From Aradus depressus (taxonomy: Eukaryota > Arthropoda > Insecta > Hemiptera > Aradidae): a DNA stretch of 64,000 nt. Numbering within the stretch: the first letter of the stretch is position 1; each line of letters starts with the position of its first letter. A program made the position numbers and the translations under genes. The notes below the pieces were generated by a model that was not told the origin of the DNA, ran no database searches, and saw only the letters and a list, made by a program, of their open reading frames with translations. Shown piece by piece: positions 46,727 to 56,902 of this stretch. The DNA lies in assembly GCA_963662175.1 (NCBI GenBank), contig OY759223.1, forward strand, positions 13,122,249 through 13,186,248, read 5' to 3'.

Positions 46727-46948
46727 TCAGGGAGTCTTAAATTTTTCCTACCTTGGTTTACACACCTAGGAGTTTTTAACGAGTACCTGACATCTTACAG
46801 GCTCATGACCATCGCTTAACGTCCTATCCGAAGGACGGCATGCTTAAGTTTATTTCACCTCCCAGATAGAATAAACCGGTCGGCTTTCTAACCCGCGATC
46901 TTGAGCTCAGTAAGCAAGCACGCATACCACTGAGCTACCGGCGCCTTC
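46727..46948 (-). mobile_element. family A SINE, antisense, 3' part lost
   Basis: 'cagggagtcttaaatttttc' continues to 'ccactgagctaccggcgcct'. It forms an inverted pair with the previous copy inside the putative 3' UTR intron. Confidence 0.88.
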
Positions 46949-47013
46949 TTAGTACTTATATTATTATAGAAAATTGACACATATGACTTATATAAGTTAT
47001 TGTTATGTTCTCC

Positions 47014-47300
47014 AGGTGACAAAGACATCGATGTTGGCCCTCTTCTTCAGCATTTCAGTTTCGGACCGAACATCTTGCGCTGAATCTCAAACAAGAGAAA
47101 AACATTCTTCAGATGTTCTTGCAAGTGCATCAGAGAATAATTATCTTACTGTGGGACAGTTTAACAGTATTTTTTTATATGTATGTATCGTATTTCTAAG
47201 TCTTTTATGTTATATTTATATAAATGTTAAGTGTAAACGTTATATTTAAATTAAAAAATTGTTCCTAAAGAACGAATAAAATTCGTATATTTTTTTTTTC
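47014..47300 (+). other. IP3K: putative IP3K terminal exon with poly(A) signal
   Basis: The acceptor 'gttatgttctccag' ends at 47013. AATAAA lies at 47275-47280 followed by a T-rich stretch. If spliced from 45997 it is 3' UTR. If spliced directly from 44965 the phase-0 frame stays open through 47249 and gives an alternative C-terminus of about 78 residues. The first reading is more likely because the exon at 45862 already ends the protein. Confidence 0.4.
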
Positions 47301-47754
47301 TTAATGTTTGCTACTGATTTATGTTTTTTTTGCTCGTTTTTTCGAATTGTATTTTGTTTATATTAATTTTTTTTATTTTTTTGGACACAATATGTACATA
47401 TGCTTACCATTTAGTGACTTTCATTACAAAATTGATAATTGTTTTTTTATTTGCTTATATTTTACAACGAATTTAATGTAACTAAAGAGGTGAGTCGGGG
47501 CAAATAAGGACAAAAATGTACAAAATTGTATTATTAAAAAAATTGTTTTTGCAGCTAGAATTATGAAATCAAATCTTTCTATTTCAAGCGATTACTCAGG
47601 AATATTTTGTTTATTTATTTTCTATTGTTTATTACCTGATAATTAAGGATTCTAAAAGTGTTTGAAATTTGATAAAAATGTGTCGAGTTATACTTTCTTT
47701 CGTCTACACTTCTGCATAGATGAAGTGAAATATCAAACTAAGAGTATTTGCTTA
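47301..47754. other. AT-rich intergenic
   Basis: Nothing recognised. Confidence 0.4.
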
Positions 47755-47925
47755 CTCTCCTTAGATTTTTGAGCACCCCGTCCTTTGGATGGTGAATACA
47801 AATTTAGGATAAGGAAAATTTAGGACTCTCATAGTAGAGTCGGGCTCATGTCCCACAAAGAGCGCTTTGATAGTAGGCAATAGCTTGTAGTTAAAGCCCG
47901 GGCATGAGTCATAATAACTTCTTAT
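47755..47925 (+). mobile_element. family A SINE, 3' half, degraded
   Basis: 'gagcaccccgtcctttggat', 'gtagagtcgggctcatgtcc' and 'gggcatgagtcataataact'. Confidence 0.75.
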
Positions 47926-48519
47926 AGATGGCATCACTATATCACAATTTTCTTGGATGATATTTGGAGCCAACGGACATGGTAAACGAACTTGCCCCAA
48001 CTCACCTTATTTAAATTTTTATTTATTTATTTTTTATTTTTTGCATGACATTTGGTCAAAAACCGTCCTTTCGCCTCTTTGTAAATAAGTATTACTCACA
48101 TGACAATGTTTTCCAGTTTTGTGTCCTTAGACATATATATGGACAAATTTTTGGAAAATTAAAATTTTTTTTTTTTCTTTAATTTGAAAGGATGGAGGGA
48201 AAATACAGTATTTTATTTTCACCTTAATTATCCGTACTGATCAAAAAGTCTCTTGAAATTAAGAAAATTGTTAAACAAAAAATAAATAAATATAATTTCA
48301 TTTTACTATTTTACAAGTCTTGTAATGAAGAAAATTTTTTAAATGGAAAATATGTTATTTCACTGTCATATTATATCTACATAAATGGATACTTGTTAAA
48401 ACTGACAAATCTGTATATGTATTCCATATCACTTCTCAAAATTGAAAAATATATATATATATTTAATTGATACATTTGTTTTCTTCACCTTCTGCCCTTG
48501 TTTAAGTAATTACACAGAT
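47926..48519. other. AT-rich intergenic
   Basis: Nothing recognised. Confidence 0.4.
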
Positions 48520-49038
48520 TTTTACAGATGTACGAAGTATGGGGGAAGTTATATGATCAGTCAAAAATTCTATGATGAATTTTCACCTGAATTTCGTGTT
48601 TACCAACCCCTGACTCAAAAAAAAAAAATATGTTTGTGTGGACACGATAACTCCCCATAAAGACAACACCTATCGATTTTTAGCCAAATCGGTCAAAGGG
48701 AAGGGGGGAATAGGGGAGAGACTTAACTCAAAAAGTCTAATAACTGCCGTTGTAATGAATATATCGACAAAATTTCGTATGTTAATTCAAAATCCCATAA
48801 AAGCGACACATTAATTTTCAGCGGAAATGACAGAAGAGAAGGGGGATGGAACAGAGTGGGGGTATTTCCCCAGCACAAATCAATCAATCTCCATCCAAAG
48901 TCAATCGAAAGTTTGGGCTAAAATTCAATATTTGACGTACATTGTGGTTTCTGAATCATCCTAAATGTTGTGTCGATACATTCATAACATCGATAGTTAT
49001 TAGGGTATTGTGAGTCGAGTCGCCCTTCTCTAATCACA
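48520..49038. repeat. family B inverted pair
   Basis: The plus-strand copy at 48520-48865 has left end 'gtacgaagtatgggggaagt' and two internal repeats of the 'aactgccg...gtaatgaat' unit. It turns at about 48866 into an antisense right end ('tttccccagcacaaatcaat') running to 49038. Confidence 0.75.
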
Positions 49039-49146
49039 CTGCAAGAACTCAGGAATGTCTTGGAAGAGGAATATCCTCGAGGATTTCATCAGTTACGCCG
49101 ACTGCAGGCTGTTATCAATGCAAGAGGAGGCAATACTCCCCATTAG
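49039..49146 (+). pseudogene. Tc1/mariner transposase, extreme C-terminus
   Basis: 35 codons and a stop: an acidic helix, 'HQLRRLQAVINARGGNTPH', stop. The 'RRLQAVI.ARGG.T' ending is the hallmark of Tc1-family transposase C-termini. Everything upstream is missing. The fragment is fused to the antisense family B copy. Confidence 0.75.
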
Positions 49147-50514
49147 TTACGTTTCTTATTCTTTTTGTAAATATCTGTAGATTAAATTTTTTTCTCCTTA
49201 AGTTAAAGCTGTATTTTATTTCTCCTTCAATTTGTCGTAAAATCAGTTGTTTTACTTACTACTCACTGAGGAATAAAAATTACACAACGCACACAACAAA
49301 TTTTTTTGTTTCCTGGTTCTGAATAGCCAATTCATACTAATTTTGTGTCGAGAAAAAATAATATGACCATAAAAATTTTTCATTAGCTCTTATTATCAAG
49401 ATACGTAACAGTCCTTCGATAAAGAAGTCTATTTAAAGGGTATTTTGAGAAGACAAAAACTCCTGTGATATTTTTATTAAAGTAGAGCTTAAAAAATTGA
49501 TAAAATTAAAACAAATTGAAAAAATAATGACCTATAATAATTATTACCTATAAGTACATATATATTGCTGAAAACCGATATGCGTATCCTTATGTATATA
49601 TATATAGATACAACAATAGAATGTGGTAAGAGAGGAAAATAATTTTGTATATATACATCGATACAGTAGTTCAGAAGTGGAATATCTCACAATTATTAAT
49701 TTTTGAAAAAACACATTTGAAAGTTTTCTTCGCTCCATAAAAAGTAGCTTTTGAACTTCTTGTTTTCGTTTCATATTATAGGAATGCAACTACATTTATG
49801 AAACAACATCAAATTCATAGATCACTTAGACATTTTAAAATATCATGTTTCTGAAAGTAAACATTTGGGGAAAAATGAAAATTCTTCTCTTCAAGGTTAT
49901 GTACATTTTAAGCACTCAATTTTGTATTTTCAGTTATCCGAGTTCAGAATATGAAAGAGGGTGAACATTTGTATAAGAAAATGATGACTCAATAATGAGT
50001 TTTTTTTTTAATTATCCCATTTCTTAACTACTGTATCGATATATATTATTTATTATTTATATTATGCATTCGTATCTATTTTTAAATAAAAAATAATATT
50101 TAATTTCACAATTCAATAAAATAATTTATTTAGGCTATTTCACATAAAAAAAGTGAGACATCCCGATACATGTGTACATTGTACACCGAAGCGTCCAACA
50201 ACGTGAATTGTCGCAATTTGGCGAATGTCGATTCTGTTCGTTCCCCCCTTATGTTTATTACAATCACTGATGGAGGAGGTCTGATCAACCTTGATTTTTT
50301 TTTCTGACTGTACCTATCTCTCATGTGGGAAGAGTGTTTACTCCTAAGCAAGCTCAATGACCTAGCCTAGGGAAATTTCGTCGTAGTAGATTTTTTTTAT
50401 TTCTGAGAATAACATGTGTCAATCCCACTTAAGTAAATACAAATAATGTAATTGAACCTAAACAAATTCTCGGAATGACTAAAATACAAAACAAAAAACT
50501 TATCGGTGTGTTTA
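49147..50514. other. AT-rich intergenic
   Basis: The frames at 49544-49789 and 50130-50357 (minus) show no recognisable protein. Confidence 0.35.
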
Positions 50515-51805
50515 TAAATTATATTTTTGCTCTCCCTCCAAAGCCAATCGACTGTTTGGGCTAAAACTCAATATTTGGCTTCTGAATCCTTATACTAAAT
50601 TTTGTGTCGATACATTAATTATATCGGCAGTTATTAAGGTTTTGAATCTCTCTTCTCTGATCCCTCGCTTCCATTCGAGCGATTTCGCGAAAAGTTAATA
50701 AGTACTGTCCTTATATGGTTTTGAATTTAAATATTTTATAATATTATAAATTTCATTCTGAGATCATGTTCGTGGGTTCGAAACCCGGCCGAGGCCTTTA
50801 GTTTATTTTATCTGAGAGGTAAAATAAACTTAAGCACGCCATCCCTCGGATGGGACGTTAAGCAATGGTCCCGAGCCTGATGTCAGGTACTCGTTAAAGA
50901 CCCCTAGGTGAATAAAAACTTAGGGTAGACAAAAGTCCCAGAATAGAGTTGGGCTTATGTCCACCAGAGTGACGAAAGAGAGCTCTGGTAGTAGGCGATA
51001 TGAGTCATAATAACTATTATAAATTTCATGTCGTTATATTTATTACATCGTCAGTTTTGGGACTTAAGCCTCCCCTCTCCTTCTGCTGATTCCGCTGAAA
51101 ATTAATAAGGGTCGTCCTTATAAGGGCTTTGAAGTTACATTTGAAATACAACACAAGTACATTCATTACAACAGCAGTTATTGGAGTTTTGTGTTCTGAA
51201 TAGGCCAGAGGGAAGGCCTCAGCTGTACTGGTACCAGTTTAAAAGGAATTATGTAATCGGTCAAAAATTTGACGCAGAGTGTTCAACTATATTACATGTT
51301 TTCCGACCTCCTGATACCAAAAATTAAAAAAAAAAAAATTGTGTCTGTGAACACAATAACTGCCAATAGAATGATATCAATACGAAATTTAATATGTAGA
51401 ACATTCTAAGGATGACACCTATTGATTTTCAGTCAAATTGACCAAAGGGAAGGGGGAATTAGGGGGAGGCTTAACACAAAAGTTTTAATAGCTGTCGTTG
51501 TAATGTATTGAGACGAAATTGAATATGTAAATTCAAAACCCTCTAAAAACGACAACTATTATTTTTCAGCGGAAAAGGGTAATTCGGGAAAGGATCAGAG
51601 GGGAGGCTCAACACAAAAATGTCAATAACTGCCGATGTAATGAATGTATCGAAACTAACTTATTATTAGAATTCGGAAGCCACTATGTAAATTAAAAATT
51701 GAGTTTTAGCCCAAACGGTCGATTGGCTTTGCAGGGAGAGCGAAAACGTAATTGATTACTTATTGCTGGGGAAGTACATAGCCGGTGATGCACCGAAGTA
51801 TTTTT
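50515..51805. repeat. 1.3-kb inverted pair of family B copies with a nested SINE
   Basis: The antisense copy spans 50515-50755 and 51019-51215 (split by the SINE). The sense copy spans 51240-51805, with 'ggaattatgtaatcggtcaa' at its start and 'attgctggggaagtacatag' at its end. The two copies point outward from a spacer at about 51216-51239. Confidence 0.78.
50756..51018 (+). mobile_element. family A SINE, 5'-truncated
   Basis: It starts just before the B box ('gttcgtgggttcgaaacccg') and ends 'gatatgagtcataataact'. The final stretch before the tail is deleted. Confidence 0.88.
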
Positions 51806-51889
51806 TAATTATTTCATCAAATTTCAATATTCATAATTTTCATATTATTTAGCTTCAAATGATATAGTTTATATTAACATCACCAACTG

Positions 51890-52055
51890 TACTCCTTTAG
51901 GGAGTTTTGTACTCCTTTTTCGTGAACCGTACTCCAAAAATACTCCTTTGCAGTGTTTTGTACTCCTTTTTCGTGAACCGTACTCCAAAAATACTCTTTG
52001 GCAGTCTTTTGTACTCCTTCTTCGTGAACCGTACTCCAGAATGATTCCTTTGCAA
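51890..52055. repeat. 51-bp tandem repeat, about three units
   Basis: 'gtactccttttt' followed by 'cgtgaaccgtactccaaaaa' recurs with starts at 51909, 51960 and 52011, giving a constant 51-bp period. Confidence 0.88.
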
Positions 52056-52059
52056 CCTC

Positions 52060-52880
52060 TTAATCCTTCATGTGCATGAAGCTGTTTATGATGATGTTAA
52101 CTTGTCAATCATATTTTCCCGCTTCGGGTATATTTTTTAAGTCTAAAACAATGCCCTACGCTTTTGCAAGCGTTTTTCAAAACGATAAATCAGAACTAAT
52201 GCTCTATTTTGTTCACAGTCAAGTAACATTTTTTTATAAAACTACTGAAGAAATTAAAGTCTGATATAATTTCAGCTGCAGAAGTAATCAATATTTTAAA
52301 ATACTTTGTTTCACAATTTAAAACTAAATTTGATGATGGATTCATACCGCTAGTTTTAAATAATAAACACAACTTTGGAGGAATCCAATCCTGGGATCAA
52401 GAATGAATATCTAAAAGTTGAGAATTTTTTATACAATTTGTTATAACTACATCGAGGAATGGTCAGCAAACTTCCTGAATTACATTGCTTGAAATGGACT
52501 CTTTTAAGTATAAAATTGAATGAGAAGATGTTTCTTCAATAGTCGCATTCGTAATGAACGAATTAAAAGATGTTGATATTGATGATAATTTTCTGTTCGA
52601 AGAAATTTGAAGAGTAAATCTTTATTTAAATGAAGAAAACCTGAAAAAATGGATGAAAAAGTTAGCGTGGATAGAAGGTGGGTAGAAATACTCCAATTTC
52701 ATTAAGAGAATATTCCCCACAAAAATTTGAAATTATTAATTGAATTTGCAATGTGTTGCCCCGGCTCTGATGCTGCTGGGGAGAGGGTATTTTCCTGGAA
52801 GGATTACTGGAGCAGTGAGAAATCACAGTTACCTGCAGAAACACTAGCGCCAGTTTTAACGGTAAAGTTCAGCAGATATA
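52060..52880 (+). pseudogene. hAT-family transposase relic
   Basis: Near the 3' end (52728-52860) one frame encodes 'LLIEFAMCCPGSDAAGERVF' followed by 'SWKDYWSSEKSQL'. This matches the hAT C-terminal dimerisation domain found in hAT-derived SCAND3/GTF2I-like genes. Upstream, 52130-52720 shows short compatible pieces ('YIEEWSANF') broken by stops and frameshifts. A degenerate copy; no terminal repeats were identified. Confidence 0.7.
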
Positions 52881-53124
52881 TATATATATCTTTAGTGGAA
52901 TAGACAATATTTCAAAAATAAGTTTGTTTTATTCATTTATTACAAGCTTCCACAATATGTCCGCGTTCCTCAACTTAGAAATAGTTATATAAATTAATTA
53001 AATTTCTATTAATTTTTATATTATTTTTTAAAAATACATAGCCGAATGGTTGCGACTTAATGTTTTTTTTTCACAACCCCAATCACCATATCCAATGAAA
53101 TTCCATCCGTATTCCTTTTGTAAA

Positions 53125-53355
53125 AAAATAGTTATTATGACTCATGCCCGGGCTTTAACTACGAGAGCGCTCTTTCGTCACTCTGGTGGACATGAGCCCG
53201 ACTCTACTGTGGGAGTCCTAAATTTTGCCTATCCTAAATTTTTATTCACCTAGTGTAGGAGTCTTTTCCGAAGGACGGCTTAAGTTTATTTTACCTCCCA
53301 GATAAATTAAAGTAAGGGCCTCGGCCAGGTTTCGAACCCAAGACCTTCTAAAAAA
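53125..53355 (-). mobile_element. family A SINE, antisense, internally deleted
   Basis: It is flanked by 'taaaaaaatagtt' (near 53120) and 'taaaaaaaatagtt' (near 53348), a likely target duplication. It includes 'ggacatgagcccgactctac' and the B box 'caggtttcgaacccaagac'. The head is missing. Confidence 0.88.
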
Positions 53356-53509
53356 AATAGTTGGTCACCTTATAACAATGATTAAAAGTAATATAATTTA
53401 TATGTAAAAACATCTTGTTTTATATATCGATATGTAGACTACTGGTTATAATCTAATAAGGTTAGACATTAGTTCGTATGGAGGTTTCACGTGTTATTTG
53501 ATAGTTATA

Positions 53510-54871
53510 ATGACGACATTTGAAGATTTAAAAGTAAGTCCTTGGATAATTCGACAATTATCTCTTATTGGAATAAATAAACCTACACCAATTCAAGAAA
53601 ACTGTATCCCTCAAGTACTCTCCGGAAGAGATGTTATCGGTGTGGCCAAAACTGGAAGTGGTAAAACTTTAGCTTTCGGTTTACCTATTTTACAACAACT
53701 TGCAGACGATCCTTATGGTATTTACGCTGTGATTATTACACCAACAAGAGAATTAGCCTTTCAGATAGGCGATGCCATCAAAGTTATTGGTAAATGTATC
53801 CATTTAAAATGTTGTATTGCAATTGGAGGAATAGAAATGATAACACAAGGACAAGAACTTTCACAAAAACCTCATATTGTTATTGCAACCCCTGGTAGAT
53901 TATTTGATCATTTAAATAGCTGTGATACTTTTCATTTTAAACGGATTAAATATCTAGTTTTGGATGAAGCTGACAAATTGTTAGGTGGACAGTTTGACAA
54001 AGAGATCCAGGGTATTTTTGCAGCTCTTCCTCAAAAAAGACAAATTCTTTTGTTCAGTGCAACAATGACGGATACATTAGAACAAGTCAAAGCTGTTGCA
54101 AAAAAAGATGTATTTTTATGGCAAGAAGTCGCGGATGTAGCTACTGTGGATCAATTGAAACAATTTTACGTTCTTTGTCCAGGTTATGTTAAAGATGGTT
54201 ATTTAGTTGAGACACTGCGAAGATTTAAAGACAAACATGAAAATGCTTCCATTATTCTTTTTACAGATACTTGTAAAAATTGTCACGTTTTGTCCATGAT
54301 GTTGAATATTTTTGGTTTTAAAAATGTCCCCTTACACAAAATGATGCCTCAAAAGGAAAGATTAAATTCACTCTCGAAATTTAAATCGAATCATTCAAAT
54401 TTATTGGTAGCCACTGACGTAGCAAGCAGAGGTTTGGATATACCTTTGGTTGAACTTGTATTGAATTATAACGTACCGTCAAATCCAAAGGATTATATAC
54501 ATCGTGTGGGGAGAACTGCTCGCGCTGGACGGGCGGGCTTCAGTATCACACTGGTCAATCCTGATGAGGTAAGCTTTCTTCAAAATGTTGAAGAGCGGAT
54601 CAACACAAAACTTGAAGAATTCCCAATCAAAAACAAGGAAGTAAGTAAAATATTTACACAGGTTTTGATAACTCGAAAGGAGTGTGAATTGGAATTGGAA
54701 GACTCTGATTTTTACGAGCGAAAAGCAATTAATAAGAGGAAAGATTTGATTCTCAGTGGGAAAAATCCTGATCTTGAAAAGAGAATTTTACAGAAAATTA
54801 AAGAGAAGAGAAAGGAACAAAGGAAGAAGAAATTACAGAAAAAATTGAAGACTTCAGAGGAAAAAACATGA
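53510..54871 (+). CDS. DDX49: DEAD-box ATP-dependent RNA helicase, DDX49/Dbp8 type
   Basis: Predicted nucleolar helicase acting in small-subunit rRNA processing (family knowledge). The start is taken at ATG 53510, since the four codons before it lack an ATG. It encodes 453 residues. Motifs: Q motif 'NKPTPIQ' (23-29), Walker A 'AKTGSGKT' (46-53), 'PTRELA' (78-83), 'TPGR' (127-130), 'DEAD' (152-155), 'SAT' (183-185), 'ATDVASRGLD' (301-310) and 'HRVGRTAR' (331-338). The Lys/Arg-rich tail (about 417-453) is typical of nucleolar helicases. The length suits DDX49. It is a single uninterrupted exon and notably more AT-rich than the exons of IP3K and mLST8. Confidence 0.93.
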   Translation: MTTFEDLKVSPWIIRQLSLIGINKPTPIQENCIPQVLSGRDVIGVAKTGSGKTLAFGLPILQQLADDPYGIYAVIITPTRELAFQIGDAIKVIGKCIHLKCCIAIGGIEMITQGQELSQKPHIVIATPGRLFDHLNSCDTFHFKRIKYLVLDEADKLLGGQFDKEIQGIFAALPQKRQILLFSATMTDTLEQVKAVAKKDVFLWQEVADVATVDQLKQFYVLCPGYVKDGYLVETLRRFKDKHENASIILFTDTCKNCHVLSMMLNIFGFKNVPLHKMMPQKERLNSLSKFKSNHSNLLVATDVASRGLDIPLVELVLNYNVPSNPKDYIHRVGRTARAGRAGFSITLVNPDEVSFLQNVEERINTKLEEFPIKNKEVSKIFTQVLITRKECELELEDSDFYERKAINKRKDLILSGKNPDLEKRILQKIKEKRKEQRKKKLQKKLKTSEEKT

Positions 54872-54894
54872 AGATTTATAGTGAAATGTTATTA

Positions 54895-55050
54895 TTTCTG
54901 TCCGAATACATTTCTGCGATCTGTGTCGATATTGTGGAAAACTAATAAAAAACAAAGGTAATGTCTAATTCATAAAAATATATAGGTACATTGAGTGTAT
55001 CGTTTTCGATTCATGACATCGTCAGTACTAAGTTCAAAAGTAACATTTGA
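54895..55050 (-). mobile_element. family C repeat immediately after DDX49
   Basis: 'atttctgcgatctgtgtcga', 'tgagtgtatcgttttcgatt' and 'catcgtcagtactaagttca' match the copies near 42560 and 15410. On the minus strand the core reads CTGACGATG...CGAAAACG. An AATAAA on the plus strand at 54944-54949 could serve as the DDX49 poly(A) signal. Confidence 0.6.
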
Positions 55051-55505
55051 GTTGGCTAACACAACTGCTCGCCGAGAAAACAATTATTGTTTGTTGGAAT
55101 GTCATAATTCAAAGTGAGGGTAGTTATGAGGTTGAGAGAAACCTCAGTAAGGCCTGTAGCTGTTACTGTACATTTTATCTTCTTTTATATTGTATTCTTT
55201 CAATAAAACATGCTGATAAGTTATTGTCGAATGAATGCATCAAGTTATTACAAGTCAAATTTTTGAATTGCTCCTGAAAGTCATTTTTTTTTTAGTTGTG
55301 TCGCTGTTGCAGCAAATGAGCGACAGGTATTCTACTATAAACCCCATTCTTAAGTTTTTATTATTAAATTTTTTAAAAATTATATTTTATTATTTACTTA
55401 AATATTTGCAAATGTGCCGCTAAGATAGGACGTCCCACCCCCCCAGGGACCGGGTGTCAGTCTTAGCTAATTTCAGGTAACCTGAGAATTGTATAAATAT
55501 GACAA
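55051..55505. other. intergenic, unassigned
   Basis: Short frames only. A C8 run occurs near 55439. Confidence 0.35.
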
Positions 55506-55509
55506 CCTT

Positions 55510-55610
55510 GCAAACTTAAATGTCACTTTTGAACTTTGCACTGACGAAGGCGTACTTTATGTATATACTTTTGTGCAATTAGATAATATACAAGTTGAAC
55601 AACTTAAATT
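55510..55610 (+). mobile_element. family C repeat fragment
   Basis: 'aatgtcacttttgaactttg', 'cactgacgaaggcgtacttt' and 'ttgtgcaattagataatata'. It is inverted relative to the copy at 54895-55050, so the two may be arms of one element of about 700 bp. Confidence 0.5.
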
Positions 55611-56015
55611 GTATTTATTATATATCCTATATGAGTTCTGTCTGGTGACGTGAAATATGCCGATCGCCTTTGTCAATAACTTCTAATAGAAATAGAAGAC
55701 GTACTACTTATGCCTCATCCCGGTGACAATGCATTATATCAATATTTTGTCAAATCAGTCGAGTGGTTCACTGTCTATCCGTTGATTGTCATTGTTTTTC
55801 AGACATTTGTCTAACTCATGCAAAAATGATTCTATGGAAAAGTTGTCAATTACAAAAAATGTTCCTTATAAAATTCTGATTAACAAATTTTCGTAAAATT
55901 TGAAATAGAACCAACTGCAGAGTTATAGTGTCTCGAAGATTGAACATTTCCTTAACTACAAAAAAATATAGCTATTAACTAACAACTGTTAAACGAAACC
56001 TGCAAATAGGTTTGA
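55611..56015. other. intergenic, unassigned
   Basis: Nothing recognised. Confidence 0.35.
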
Positions 56016-56027
56016 AACGCAGGTATA

Positions 56028-56370
56028 GGTTAGGTTTTATGACTCATGTCCGGGCTTTAACTACGAGGTCATATTGCCTACTACCAGAGCGCTCTTTCGT
56101 CACTCTGGTGGACATGAGCCCGACTCTACTCTGGGAGTCCTAAATTTTGCCTACCCTAAATTTTTATTCATCTAGGTTAGGGGTCTTTAACGAGTACCTG
56201 ACATCGTACAGGCTCGGGACCATCGCTTAACGTCCCATCCGAAGGACGGCGTGCTTAAGTTTATTTTACCTCCCAGATAAAATAAACTAAGGGCCTCGGT
56301 CGGGCTACGAACCCACGACCTTGAGCTCAGAAGGCAAGCACGCATACCACTGAGCTACCGGCGCCCCTGT
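56028..56370 (-). mobile_element. family A SINE, full length, reference-quality copy
   Basis: 'aacgcaggtata' at 56016-56027 and 56371-56382 is an exact 12-bp target duplication and sets the length at 343 bp. The tail variant 'ggttaggttttatgactcat', all body hairpins, the B box and the A box are intact. Confidence 0.97.
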
Positions 56371-56552
56371 AACGCAGGTATATAAAACAAGTTTTTCAAA
56401 AATATACCTTATATTTCAATTGAAATGCACTGAAAAGTAGAAAATACAGTTTTTCTTTCCGCAGGCGATCGATGTTGGAATTTAAAAAATAAATTACAAC
56501 ATACGTACTATAAGGTCATTGATGATCTTGACTTCTGAAAAACTTGTTTATT

Positions 56553-56553
56553 T

Positions 56554-56615
<62 letters not shown>
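56553..56615. repeat. (TA)n microsatellite
   Basis: More than 25 TA units with one interruption. Confidence 0.9.
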
Positions 56616-56616
<1 letters not shown>

Positions 56617-56644
56617 AATGAAACAAATGTACTAATAAAATGTT

Positions 56645-56650
56645 TTTATT
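56645..56650 (-). terminator. possible mLST8 poly(A) signal
   Basis: The minus strand reads AATAAA here, about 255 bases past the stop codon. The 3' UTR would include a short SINE-like stretch at 56823-56860 ('gtacgatgtcaggtactcgt'). Confidence 0.4.
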
Positions 56651-56902
56651 AACTTACAAATGACATTCATTGAAATTAAATATACATCTAAATGGTCTTT
56701 TACAGAAGTATTTACAATAAATATATACAAAGCCTACTATGTAGAACATCTTTGAGAGGAACTTTGTTGGTCATATGAGTAAAATGTTTTGAAGACATCA
56801 TTTGACCCTTCGTATTCAACATGTATGTACGATGTCAGGTACTCGTTAAAGACCCACTTGGCCCCTCAGTCCTAGACAGTGTGAGGCGCTCTAGGACGAG
56901 CC

